64,000 nucleotides of DNA from Usnea hakonensis (taxonomy: Eukaryota > Ascomycota > Lecanoromycetes > Lecanorales > Parmeliaceae): the NCBI GenBank assembly GCA_013423325.1, contig BLJB01000135.1, positions 1 to 64,000 on the forward strand. Reading direction: 5' to 3'. Shown here in pieces: positions 1 to 10,912 of this stretch. The translations under genes and the position numbers were made by a program. Below the pieces are notes generated by a model. That model did not search any database. It saw only the letters and a program-made list of their open reading frames with translations, and had not been told where the DNA came from. Each line of letters begins with the position of its first letter. Within the stretch, counting starts at the first letter, position 1.

Positions 1-229
1 TCCAGGGGAGTTTCTGGAGATCAATCAATGCCTCTTGAATATCCAGATACCTAGATTTCAACACTTGCTACCAGTCATTATAACCAAGCTGCAATGTATC
101 GTGATATACCTCTGTAGGTAAGATATCTCAAATCAAATAGACAATTAATACTATATCAAAATATGGCTAGCAGGATGGAGAAGAGAGCGTCATACATTTG
201 TTTTTGCGGTCCATAGGAGAGAGTTCACC

Positions 230-800
230 GAGGCCTCTCTAGCGATGAGTCGGGCTACAGGCCAGTTTCGCATATATCAAAGAACGAGCCATATCGACAA
301 AGGGTGACAAGGGATATGATCCTATCACCACAGATGAATACCTGACCTTTACGCAAGGAGAATACTTTCTTAGCCTCTTTTGGCAATCTTCCACACATCG
401 TGTCCCATTCTCCATGAGCTCGGCTTCAAGAATTACTACCGGTCTTTGTGGGCAACGCCAGACGGAGAACGAAAAATATCCGCTCTCGCGGATATCGTCA
501 TCGCAAATTGTATGCAGTATGGCATGAAGCAACTGCCAAGCTTTGAACGAGGACTTAGAGCCTCCTCGAGGGCCAAGGTGAGCAGTACCGATGCCATGAT
601 TGCCAGTCGATGGTATTATCGGCGCTGTCAGACGCTCGTAGTAACTGAATTGGAGGGCCCGAATATATCAACGCTGCAGTGTCACATCTTTTGCTCGAGG
701 TATCTGTGCCGCGCATCTTTCAGAACATGGCGGATAGCACCTGCGGTCTCGTTGGCATCGTACTGGCATATCCCCATGATATTTCGACTGGGGCGGTAAG
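230..800 (+). pseudogene. Fungal transcription factor domain remnant
   Basis: A decayed piece of the middle homology region of a fungal Zn2Cys6-type regulator. Reading across frames gives a recognisable series: a segment ending in YFLSLFWQSS (about 345-395), then NYYRSLWATPDGERK (about 430-475), then WYYRRCQTL and PNISTLQCHIF (about 610-690), then FQNMADSTCGL (about 715-755). These match the usual order in PF04082-type domains. The pieces lie in different frames, with shifts near 385 and 690-715, and no zinc cluster or intact start is present. The part upstream may lie beyond the window edge. I cannot exclude that undetected introns explain one of the shifts, but no good splice sites were seen. 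Confidence 0.45.
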
Positions 801-1059
801 AAGCACCCTCGACCTTTCTATTGCTGTTTCAGAGAATTTTGGCAATGGTTATGCAGTCGTGGCGGGGGCGGTCAATATCGTGGCCGTACTCTGTGCCAAG
901 GTTGACGTGCTCGTCGAGAAAAGTCAGGAGGAGACGGCTGTCAGGCTAGAGAAGATCCAGGTGGTCACAGTCGTCCAAGAAGTAGACGTGGAAAGTCTAC
1001 CGGATGGATTTTCCCAGTATTGCCATCTATGGACGAAACCTCAGGTTTCTTTGACGTGA

Positions 1060-1749
1060 CCGCTCCCAACTTTCGAGGCGTAGTAGCTCAGTCGATCGAC
1101 ATAATGGCAACGGACATGTATGACGACTTCAACTAATCGGGAGTAAAGAACGTTTGATTCAATTAGTAAACCTGCTGTTAAGAGGAGTTACGCCTTACTT
1201 TCAGAATCAAAAAGAGGTTGGTATATATGGTATCAGTAGAGCCTCCCATGTGTGAGGTGTCAGAGAGATGAGCTTGCTAGCGGAATTACTTTTTGTGGTG
1301 GACTAAGGTGGCAACGTCTTCAATCTTCGAAACGAACTTAGGGTTCTTTTACGATTTAGAAACAGTGTAGCTACCGTAACCAGGAAGAAACGTTTCGGCG
1401 ACGTTTATGGCAATTTTAATGGTCGCAAATGGGACACGTATCTCGAAATATACGCTTGTCTTAATATTGTAGTACTCTAGTAATGTTTCTTTATTTGGAC
1501 GAAAATGTATCGAAAAAGCAAAATACCCGATTATAGACGGATGATTGAGAGTAAGGTAATAGAATTAGAGCGTCGTTATATCAACCAATCTTAAATCTCA
1601 TCTTGCCTTTTCACGGCCAACTTTTCTTTCTCGAAGGTATTAGTACTATACGGAAATGTGTTCCTAAGCCTGTCTGATGCTGCTTTCCATTCTAGTGGTA
1701 TATTGGCGCATGAAAGAATCTTGGCCCACCATTCGGAGGATTAGAGGCA
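1060..1749. other. AT-rich stretch, no gene seen
   Basis: About 700 bases of AT-rich sequence between two gene remnants. Only short open frames without family resemblance occur. Nothing could be assigned. Confidence 0.5.
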
Positions 1750-1915
1750 TGAAAATTTGCGCCAAACCAGGACCAATGATGGCGGACGGAATGGGCCGTG
1801 GAAATCATATCTCACGAAGGAAAAGGTGGTGCCCTTCGGCCGCGCTGAAAAAGATCTGCAAGACATGTGTGCCTTAGCAATCAACACGGCTATGACACTA
1901 GTCGCGGATTTATAG
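1750..1915 (+). pseudogene. Unidentified coding-like fragment
   Basis: One frame reads through about 55 codons ending at the TAG at 1913-1915 and contains the protein-like stretches GPWKSYLTKEKVVPFGRAEK and LQDMCALAINTAMTLVADL. The frame is closed upstream by a TAG near 1740 and has no credible start. Composition looks like former coding sequence, but I do not recognise the family. It lies directly upstream of the broken alcohol dehydrogenase and could be part of the same decayed locus or chance. Confidence 0.22.
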
Positions 1916-2179
1916 GATAAGCTGGGTAAGTGATTGATGATATTCATGGCTTTAAACCACATACGGATTTCAGAAAAGAAAGCTTGCGTGGGCAGGCGGA
2001 AATAAAGGGGCGAATGGTATGTGCTGCGCCTTTTTCAAGTCTGGAGTAAGGTACTCGTACCTTACAAGATCTCCTCTTTCCTTCTAGGGGCAATCGGAGT
2101 TGAATTGAGGTCGACTGTTGCGGCCATTGTATCCAATGCCTCCAGGGAACCGAAAACTTTTGCCCCGATCGTGCCATGT

Positions 2180-3009
2180 ATGGCGTCTCGAATCTCGACC
2201 AAGGTAGCTTTGCGTCCCACGCCATCTGGCGAGAGTCATTCCTATATCCCATTCTATAGGGTCTCAGCGACATCGAAGCGTTCCCCTGCAATGCGGCGGC
2301 TCTACCACCTTTCATGCCCTCCAAGGCATCAAGCCCGGCGACACGGTTGGCGTCAAGGACGTCGGGGGACTCGGCCATACAGCGATTCATTTTGCGGCCA
2401 AGATAGGCTACCACGTCGTGGTTCTTTCAGGCTTCGAGAGGAAGAAGGCTGAAGCCTTGCAGCTCGGAGCTGACGAATTCATCACCACTAAGGACACCAA
2501 GAAGCTCGAGGTCACGTCTCCAATCAATCGATTACTCGTCACTGCAGCGGTGCCGCTGAACTGGGAATTGATTTTGCCCATCATAGCTTCCCAATCGGCC
2601 ATCTACCCGCTCTCGGTCTCGGACGGCAACCTGGAAATTCCTTACATGGGCTTGATTCTACAGGGGATCTCGGTGCAGGGATTACTCGTGGGCCCCCGGC
2701 ATTTGCACCGCAAGATGCTGGAATTTGCCGCGCAACACCAGATCAAGCCAGTTGTCGAGACGTTCCCCATGACGGAGTAAGGCATCAAGCAGGCGATGGA
2801 TAAGTTGGAGCGCGGCGAGGTTACCTACCGTGCTGTCCTAATACCAAAGTAAGAAACGATCGGACTGGGTGTGTGGATTAAAACGTATTAAATATTGCAG
2901 GTTAGCTGACTCGGTTACCAAGTCTCCCGTAGAAGAGCCCGCCGGCAAGACTCCCAAGGTGAAGGTCGCTGTCCACAAGGCGCAAAGAGCGATGGAAAAA
3001 GTCTTTTAA
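2180..3009 (+). pseudogene. Zinc-type alcohol dehydrogenase, broken
   Basis: Remnant of a medium-chain NAD(P)-dependent alcohol dehydrogenase of the cinnamyl/ADH-C type. Frame 1 carries LDQGSFASHAIWRESFLYPI and stops near 2257. After a shift between about 2260 and 2300 the frame runs with TTFHALQGIKPGDTVGVKDV, the Rossmann motif GGLGHTAIHFAAK, and KAEALQLGADEF up to a TAA at 2778-2780. The same frame then continues GIKQAMDKLERGEVTYRAVL, where the family normally reads on without a stop. A good intron (about 2850-2900, GTAAGA...GCAG) leads to a final exon ending AQRAMEKVF, stop 3007-3009. The zinc-binding N-terminal half is missing or unrecognisable. One frameshift plus two stops make a functional enzyme very unlikely. 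Confidence 0.75.
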
Positions 3010-3629
3010 GCATCAAGGATCGAAGCTATTATCTGCATGTATCAGTATCCTTGCCTTGAGTGTCCCAATTTTATCATCAGCAGAATCAGCCAGTACCTAG
3101 CAAGAACATATGCATGCATCTATCCCTCTTCATCCCGTTAAGTGAACAATGTAGGAAATAATGCTCCCAAGCTCCTTTTCCAGATCGTCTAGAGCTTTTC
3201 TCTTTTCCCCTTTCCCTTCACACTCTCCTGCATCAAGCGACCAGTTCCCCCTGGCATTCCTTACCGGTTTTTAACCCATCAGTGCACTACCAACATATTT
3301 AATTCGTACGAACCTTTCAGTAGTATAGAATGACTTTTTTACTTTTTAGTAGAATAATGCGTTTTGGTTTCGGTTACTGATAGTGCTAGACTAGTACAAT
3401 TACCTTTCATCGCCTATATGAGTTTTGCCCTTACCACTCTGATTTATATTCACGTATAGTTGTAAAATGGTATGGATGTGCACCGCAGCCATCCATAATA
3501 GGCTTAGCGTAAGTTGGTGCCTTGGCACGGGCGCATGTGTCGCCTCGGCAGCCCGCGAATTCCAATGACGGCCTATCAGAGATTCTCGCCTGTCTCAATC
3601 TGACTTCAGTCTTCAATACACACGATGAG
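3010..3629. other. Intergenic, upstream of the Zn2Cys6 gene
   Basis: AT-rich spacer between the ADH remnant and the regulator. It presumably holds the regulator promoter, but no specific element was recognised. Confidence 0.4.
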
Positions 3630-5676
3630 ATGAGTATGGATTCTGCACAAAGACGCACCATCACAAGGAATCGAGATCTGCTCGCCTGCAATGAATGTCG
3701 GAGGAGAAAATTGAAATGCGACCGCCTAACACCATGTACCACTTGCGCAAAAAGAGGCGATGAAGCCTCCTGCATATATCACCGTAGCCCAAATAGTCTA
3801 GAGCGAGAACGAGAGCGTCGTTTGCAAGCAGAAGCACGGCTCGAACATCTGGAGCGGCTTGTCCAGCAACTTGCTCAAAAATGGAGATGGGGCTGCTCAT
3901 CCCGAAAATGCATCGTCCCACCAAGTCGTCGACCAGCAGTCGACCCGACGACAGAATTTTGGAGTCTTGGCATCCGAAGGACTTGTTTTCAACGGCTCGA
4001 CCCACTGGTCCGCAATGCTAGAGGATATTGAAGGGCTTAGATCTGCTATTGTACCCACCGAAGCTGCTCCATCAGACGACCATGAATACGAAGAGTATAC
4101 TGGGTGCAGTATAATTCTTGGCTCAGCAGCCCCCTTGCCACTCGATCAAATACTAGTCCAATTTCTGCCTCCGAGGCGGGAGGTCGATCGCCTCACAGCT
4201 GCGTACTTTCGAAGCAGGGCGCTTTCTGCACCTTTCATACATGCTTCACATTTTCGGAGACTGTATCAGGATTTCTGGAAGGACCCTCTTAAAGCCCCAG
4301 TCCTGTGGACATCTATACTGTTCTCAATCTGCCACGTAGCCCACAACTCTCCCTCTGTAGGCAATGAAAATAACAACGCTGAGAGCAGGTACAGTGTGGC
4401 CTCCGCACACTGTCTTGCTCACGGGGAGTACTTTCGACCCAAGCGATTTTCGGTAGAATCACTTCTCCTTTTTGTACAAGCGGATTGCTTGACAGGTCTT
4501 AGCATATCGCCAGACTTAGGCCCAATGTTTGGCTTGCTTATCCGCCTTGCAACGAAAATGGGCTACCATAGAGATCCGGACATCTTCCAACTCTCAGCTT
4601 TCGAGGGAGAGATGCGGCGTCGTACGTGGTCTTTGTGCATGCAAATGGACCTGATGCTCTCTTTCCAAATGGGGCTTCCCAGTAACATTCAATCCCCGAC
4701 CTGGGACACGCGCCCTCCGAGGAACCTCCATGACTCCGACTTTGACGAAGACACCAAGCAGCTGCCTCTAGCTCGCCCCGATTCCGAGTCTACAGATATC
4801 ATATTCTACATTGCGAAGCACAGGCTTATGGTGGTCTTCGAGAAGATCCTCCGGCACACGATGTCAACAGGAAGTAACATATCTACTAATGTGGGTGAGC
4901 TCGATACTGAGATCAGAGGTATATATTCAGCTTTTCCGGAAAATTTACGGCCTCGACCAATGACCGACTCGATCGTTGACCCCCCATCGCTTGTTGTCAC
5001 CCGCTTGTGTGTGTTCTTTGTCTATCAGAAATGCCTTTGTGTACTACACCGCCCGTATGTCATTCGAGGGCAAGTGTATAGCACCCAAATGTGTTGCGAC
5101 GCGGCGTCGAGTATCGTACGGTGTTTCAATGATTCATATCAGGAATTTTTCCCTGGGGGCCAGCTTGAATCCGAGCGTTGGTTTATGAGTAACATTACCT
5201 GGCATGATTACCTATTTGGAGTCATTGCGCTTTGTGTGGTACTTTGTACGAGCAGCCAGAGTATTGCGAATCCTAATATACCGTCTGTAGAGATTCTTCA
5301 GTTGTTGCAAGGAGCTCGAGAGATTTGTAATGAGCAATCAATGAGAAGCAAAGACAGCGAGAGGGTTCAGAAAATTGTGAATGCTACGTTGCTGCGTTTT
5401 AGAAGTCTTGGTAATGAGAGCAACAAAGGCAGTATGAGTGAGTTGATCTCTCTCACAAACACATCGGAACCGTCTTCAATGCAAGTTCCATTTGCGGGTG
5501 ACCAGGCAAATGGCCAGGATGTTATGTCACCACCATATCCGCCAGACTTTGCGCCAAGAGAGATGGAAGCCGGTTGGTCGGAAAGCGAAGCGATGACAAG
5601 ATCGATGGACGACTCCTCATGGGCATATCTTGAGCAGTTTCTGAATCTATCGGATCACGACCTCATTCCTACCTGA
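3630..5676 (+). CDS. Zn2Cys6 transcription factor, one-base frameshift
   Basis: Nuclear DNA-binding regulator. The chosen start at 3630 (a second ATG lies at 3636) gives a zinc cluster with Cys at residues 20, 23, 30, 36, 39 and 48 (CX2CX6CX5CX2CX8C), followed by a short dimerising coiled coil (about 57-83, ending in LERLVQQLAQ). The frame then has to move by one base inside the A5 run at 3877-3881. The downstream frame, open to 5676, carries THWSAMLEDIEGLR and a complete fungal-specific middle homology domain (PF04082 type), with SICHVAH and a later segment LIRLATKMGYHRD. No intron with acceptable splice sites removes the shift. Either a sequencing error or a recent inactivating insertion explains it. 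It lies 272 bp upstream of a dehydrogenase on the same strand, a common layout for local regulators; its targets are unknown. Confidence 0.8.
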
Positions 5677-5948
5677 GGATCGAGATGTTGTAAGCTGAGA
5701 TTTGTCGGCCGAGTCGGAATGCTAAATCACGTGACTCGGTCGAGTCGGGCGAGAAATTGCCATCTGGCCAATGCTTGATCGACGACTTCAGCGGCTTTAA
5801 AATCCGAGAGCTGATATTAAAAGGGAGGCCTAGTAGGCACTTTATGTTGTATCCTTCATTTTCCCCTTCATCAATTTGTTCAAATCCATATCGACGCGAG
5901 GCCCTTTGTCCCATCCTCCACCTTCCCAATCAACCACAACTGCAAACA

Positions 5949-6878
5949 ATGGACCAGAGATCCGTAGTCCTCATAACGGGAGCCAACACAGGTCTTGGCT
6001 TCGAGATGGTTCGAGCACTTTGTGCCTCTGAGAAAACCTACGATATTCTTGTTGGGGGCAGATCGCTTGTCAAAGCCGAACAAGCCACCAATAACGTCAC
6101 AAAGGACTTTCCATCAACTCGAAGTATGCTTTGGCCCGTTCAAGTCGACATTGAGGACGACGAATCAATTCTGCGCGTATTCGATCAAGTGCAAACCAAG
6201 TTTGGCAGGCTCGATGCTTTGGTGAACAATGCTGGTGAGGATTCTGACAAAACTGCCAGCAATGCCACCTCTGACTCAGCCTCAGGTGCACAATTCGATC
6301 CAGATATTCTGGCAGGAAAAATGACGATGCGCCAAGCATGGAACACTTCTTGGAACGTCAACACCGTAGGCACTCAGATTATGACAGCCACTTTTGCACC
6401 TCTCCTGCTCAAATCCCACGACCCTCGCCTTCTCTTCATGACGAGCGGCACTTCGACTCTCGCGGGAACGGAGAATCTAGCATCGCCTATCAACAAGGTC
6501 CCTGCCGCCGGCTGGCCCAAGACGACACTCACCCCACAAAACAACATACCCGCGTATCGAAGCAGCAAATGTGGCATGAATATGATGATGCGCGGTGCGT
6601 CGCAATACAGCCCACTTCCCCACCCAATCCTTCTTACTAACATATTCCTCGTCACTCATACAGAATGGCACCGCATGCTCAAGGAAGACGGCGTCAAAGT
6701 CTGGTGTCTCTCCCCAGGCTTCCTAGCCACGAGTCTGGGCGGCGATCTGGAGGCGAATAAAAGCATCGGCGCAGGCGATCCCGCCACAGCGGGCCAATTC
6801 GTAAGAACGGTCCTGGAAGGACAGAGAGATGCCGATGTAGGTCGCGTTCTTCTGAGGGACGGGCTGCAACCTTGGTGA
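5949..6878 (+). CDS. Short-chain dehydrogenase/reductase (paralog 1)
   Basis: Cytosolic NAD(P)-dependent oxidoreductase of the classical SDR fold, 286 aa, exons 5949-6594 and 6664-6878. Seen: cofactor motif TGANTGLG (residues 10-17), NNAG (93-96), catalytic Ser166 in MTSGT, and the YxxxK pair Tyr203/Lys207 in AYRSSK. The 69-bp intron (GTGCGT...TACAG, branch TTACTAAC) falls after NMMMR, exactly where the second SDR of this window (14225-15046) reads on as NMMMREW without an intron. Both end in LQPW/VQPW. The ATG at 5949 immediately precedes the conserved Rossmann strand. The substrate is unknown. The Zn2Cys6 gene just upstream may control it (inference from position only). Confidence 0.88.
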   Translation: MDQRSVVLITGANTGLGFEMVRALCASEKTYDILVGGRSLVKAEQATNNVTKDFPSTRSMLWPVQVDIEDDESILRVFDQVQTKFGRLDALVNNAGEDSDKTASNATSDSASGAQFDPDILAGKMTMRQAWNTSWNVNTVGTQIMTATFAPLLLKSHDPRLLFMTSGTSTLAGTENLASPINKVPAAGWPKTTLTPQNNIPAYRSSKCGMNMMMRGASQYSPLPHPILLTNIFLVTHTEWHRMLKEDGVKVWCLSPGFLATSLGGDLEANKSIGAGDPATAGQFVRTVLEGQRDADVGRVLLRDGLQPW

Positions 6879-7736
6879 AGTCTTGTCTGCCTTGCAGCGA
6901 GTTTGTAGAAGGAAGTGATAAATCGCATGTCTGTTTGATGGATTTTTTTCTTTTTGGAGTCCTCGAGAATTCTATATCCTGTTATGCGGAGCTTCAAGTA
7001 CACTATAGGACAGACAACTTCCTAACGCAAACTTCGCTCCTCAAATAGAAGTTCCGTCGACTGCGAATCTTTGCTTGAGATGAAACCGTATCCACCACCC
7101 CATACAACAGATATCCCAACCCCTCAAAGAACCCCCTTGCCTGAATATTCCGCGCCCAAACCTTCCCTTATTAAAAAAAAAAAAAAAAAAAAAAACTTTC
7201 CGGCACTTATGAGAGGTAACTGCACTGAATCGCACGCCTCGCGTATATACATACTACTGGACTAGCACATTACCAAAAAAAAAGGTCTCTGAGGGCTTTG
7301 TGTTGAAAGGGGGGGTTAAGATTTACGGGCTTGTTGCGCGAGTGTGGGTAGGAAGGTATTTATACAGAGGTCTTGTTTATGAGGCTACGGATACGTGATT
7401 AGGTTGTGGGAAACCTCTGAAGAGAGAGGGAGATATACCCTTCCTCTTCCCTCCCTTTAGAATCAACCCCCAAAGAGCCCCCAAACCCCGCATAAACCAA
7501 ACCCATCCACCACCCCATTCCTTCTACCATCCTCTACCTGGTACCGAGTATTATCCACATGCCCCAATGGAGACAGAGTAGGCACGTGGGTTTTCGAGGC
7601 CCGATTTATGAGTCTAGACGTAGACGCTGTGGTCCTGTCACATACGTACGTAGGTACAGACGACGGGAAGCGCTATGAGGGTCTTTTTGGCCCTGGCTGA
7701 TTAGATGTTGTTATCCTCCGCTTCGTTTGAAAGCAG
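6879..7736. other. Convergent intergenic region with poly(A) run
   Basis: Spacer between the 3' ends of the SDR (+) and the repeat protein (-). It contains an uninterrupted run of 23 A at 7173-7195 and pyrimidine-rich stretches. No gene was seen. Confidence 0.5.
7173..7195 (+). repeat. Homopolymer A(23)
   Basis: Uninterrupted run of 23 adenines in non-coding DNA about 300 bp past the SDR stop. It could be a slippage-grown tract or the poly(A) tail of an inserted retrocopy. No retroelement sequence was recognised before it. Confidence 0.8.
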
Positions 7737-10700
7737 TCAAGAAATCAGGTTGAACAAGGCGCGAAGTACAAGTCCGACAAATATCGCCCCAACCACCTTC
7801 ACCGTCTGGCCATCGCATTTCCACCCCGCCGCTTCCCCAGGAAATGGCTGCACGCCCGTCGCCGCCGCACTACCCGTCCCATTCGAACCATCACCTTGCA
7901 CTACTACGAATGACGGTATCGCGGTACCAACGGCAGGTCCTGTAGGACCACTAGGCCCCCCCACTATCGTACCCTCCGAGCCCACACTCTCCACTCCAAA
8001 GGTCTGTGTCCTCGACCCCACCACAAGATAGCCGGCCGAATCGAGCGCTATCATGGTCCCATTGACCGAATAGCCCGCGTCACCTACTTTCAACGTCGTG
8101 CCCGCGACGACAACGCCGTTTGCCGCGGCGGTGATTACCTGCCCTGCGATGGTGGTGGTGAGTGAGGTAGCAGAAACGGTGCGCAACGGGGTTGTTTTGG
8201 ACGCGATTACTAGGTTTCCGGCGGCGTTTAAAGATATGGGTGTTCCGGCGATTGGGATGGCGGGATCGCCGGGGTGGAGGGTTGTGCCTGCTATTGTGAG
8301 GGCTGTGGGGTTTGCGGTGAGGGGTTGGTTGGCGATTGTGGTTGTGAGGGGTTCGGGAAGGGATATGGTTTTTGAGTCTACGATTAGAGAGCCAGCGGTG
8401 TTGAGGGATATTCTTGTACCATCGACTGTCGTGGCGGGGTCACCTGGTTTGATTGTGGTGCCTGCTATTGCAATGGCTGTAGGGTGAGCGGTGATGGCTT
8501 GGCCAGCGATATTGGTGGTGAGCGGTTCTGGAAGACTGGAGGCAAGAGGTATTGTCTTTGAATCGAGGATTAAAGAGCCGGCGGTGTTCAGGGCTACTCG
8601 TGTGCCACCGATTGTGGCGGCTGGGTCGCCTGGATTTATGGTTGCACCTGCGATTGCGACAACGTTTGGAGCGGCTGCAATCGCGTGGCCAGCGATGGTG
8701 GTAAGGATTCGTTGCGGGACTTGATCGACTCCTTTATCGGCAGAGTTGGAATCTTTCGAGGGATCAGCAGGCGTTGGGGTCTCTGATGTCGTGTGTTGAG
8801 AGCCGCCAGCAGCTATTTGTCCCGGGTCGTTGCCAGTTGGATACTCATTGTCACTCGGCTTTGGCGTACTGTTTCCAACAATGTTTGGTTTCTGATCGGG
8901 GTCTTGGTTGCTATCGACTGCTGCAGGTGATTGCAACGGCAGACCAGGTACATTCGGATCCGGCTTTGCTCCGGGTCCTCGAGTGATGTCACCGCTCTGC
9001 CCAATGTTAGTGCCTTGTTTGGGATCTATATTGGACTCTGGATCAACATCCGTTGGCGGAGATGGAGTTTTCTGCGCCGCAGGGGCAGCCATGGGCGTAG
9101 ACGTTGATAATTTGCTAGCCGCAGTGATTCTAGCTCCAGGATCAACAGTATGACTTGGGGCCGCGACCGGCTTTTGGGTCTGAGGATCGCTATCTGAAGT
9201 GATGGCAGGAGCCAACGCTGCTGCTGACCTGAGGGCTCTTGGAGGATCGTAGGCTGTGAAGATGTCCTCGCAAAATGAGAACCAAGGTATCTTTTGTTTG
9301 AGCTGACTGGGCATGGCAATTAGAGGGCGATAAGGCTCGCCGGGCTCTGGCTTGTACCAATTTGCCTCCTGAATGACTGACATCAGCGAGAGAAGCGTTG
9401 AGACTATGATTTGAGTTTACCATTACGCTTTGCGGAGGGCAAGGTAGGTCTCTAAAATTAAACTGCTTCGTCGACGAAGAACCCCATCCCGTGTAGCCAG
9501 TACCTAAAATTGCAAGATGGCCCTCAATCGTAGACAATTCTCCAGGAGAAAAGCTAAGCATTGTCGATGATATAGTAGTCTGCCCGCACGTGTCAGACGC
9601 TTCGATGGTATAAAAGTTGCCGTAGACTGAAGGTGAGGTACTAGAAGCATGTTGATCAATATGTAGCTCAAACAGAGGGTGTATGTGTCGGGACTGACAA
9701 CGTGAAATCTCCCATAACCACCGTGCTCACCGACGCTTCGTATTCTTGGGTCATAGAAGATGGGATGAGTAAAGTGTGATTACGAGCCTGGAGAGCGTGT
9801 CTGACATGAAGATTTACGGAGCTATTCGAGCTGTTCGAAACTTGGGGCGTAGTGTCGTTCTCAATACATGGTGAAGATGACCAGGGATTCAACAAAGGGA
9901 CTTTGACTGTCAAGGAACCAATAATCGTGATTTGGGCTGTCGGTATCATGGGATATACAGACGTAATACTTCCAGAAGATGCCAAAATTTCATCAGAGTA
10001 AGATGAGGTTACTGGAGTTTTAGCTGAGCAGGCCCAGTAAGTCTCAAGCGCTCCAGCCAGAGGACCCGTGGTGGCGCCATATGTCAAAGGGTTCACAGAA
10101 CTCCCAACAATACTAAGACACGATGTGTCCACGTCCGGTTCTGGCCAGTAATAAAGATCAACATTCTGGGCGCCTACAACGCAGCCCTCACAGCAGGATT
10201 CTTTTACACCTGAGGAATTACTTGGAGTAGCCTTTCCGCCTGCTTCCATCCACTCACTCTGGGCGGAAACACAACTCGGTGATCTCATCCAGCTCTTGAT
10301 TTCTTGCCATTCAGATATCCTCTCGGAAGGATTATAGTCTTTACAGTCCGAAGGAATGATGTTATCAAGTTGAACAGGACCGGATCCTCCAACGAAAGGG
10401 ATGGAAAGACCTGGATCTCCCGCCTGGACTCCGGCATCAAATTGCGAAAAGCATTGATTTCCTATCAGAGGCTCTATCGTGTTATTGAAGAATTCTTCGA
10501 TCGCTAATGTCCTATTTCCTGAGCAGGAGGCGTCCCATAGCAAGCATTGATCCTTGAGAGCCTCATTACTGGAATTTCCATTGCTGACGTTGCTTTTGAA
10601 GGAGCAGTATAAGTCATCGATGGCACAAACACCCGACTTGACGTCCAAGAAATTTTGATTGTCTTGGAAAGGTGACGGTAGTGGAGTTGGAATACTGACT

Positions 10701-10912
10701 AAGCTGCTAGGAGTATTGCCAAGGGTATTGACAGACTGAGCAGCAGGAGCGCTGTTAAAATCCTGTGTTGACGATAGAATTTCCGAGGTGTTCAGAAAGG
10801 CGGTGGTAGAAGGCTCCAGGACTCTTTTCAACAGTGCTTGATGTGCGAGAACACAGTACCCGGCATTCGTTAGTAAAAAGATGAACGAAAAAGAAGCGGA
10901 CAAGTGGATCAT
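7737..10912 (-). CDS. Large secreted repeat protein with hydrophobic C-terminus
   Basis: Predicted cell-surface protein of 1020 aa. Exons on the minus strand: 10912-9702, 9640-9421, 9368-7737; the two introns (61 and 52 bp) are phase-consistent. It starts with a signal peptide (residues 1-23, ending CVLA). A Cys-bearing extracellular region follows, then a block with SFSPGELSTIEGHLAILGTG that is common in fungal surface proteins of this type, then a Pro/Asp-rich linker. Four tandem repeats of roughly 55-60 aa (about 8712-8000) follow, each built as TTIAGxxIxAxPxxxxIAGTTIxPGDPA...SLNTAGSLIVDSKT. The protein ends in a hydrophobic tail (VVGAIFVGLVLRALFNLIS) that suggests membrane or GPI anchoring. 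Function is unknown; a role in wall or surface interaction is inference. The first donor (GTTGTC) is weak, so that border is the least certain. Confidence 0.8.
8000..8712 (-). repeat. Four tandem coding repeats
   Basis: Four imperfect copies of a roughly 56-60 codon unit inside the repeat protein. Key shared residues are TT-IAGQ, IAGTT, PGDPA, LNTAGSL and SKT. The last copy is the most diverged (GTTLKVGDAGYSVNG). Confidence 0.8.

Noticed and set aside
1944..2414. 156-codon minus-strand frame
   Set aside because: It lies opposite the alcohol dehydrogenase remnant, whose plus-strand motifs are unmistakable.
8098..8724. Two plus-strand frames over the repeat protein
   Set aside because: They mirror the tandem repeats on the opposite strand and have no start context or motif of their own.
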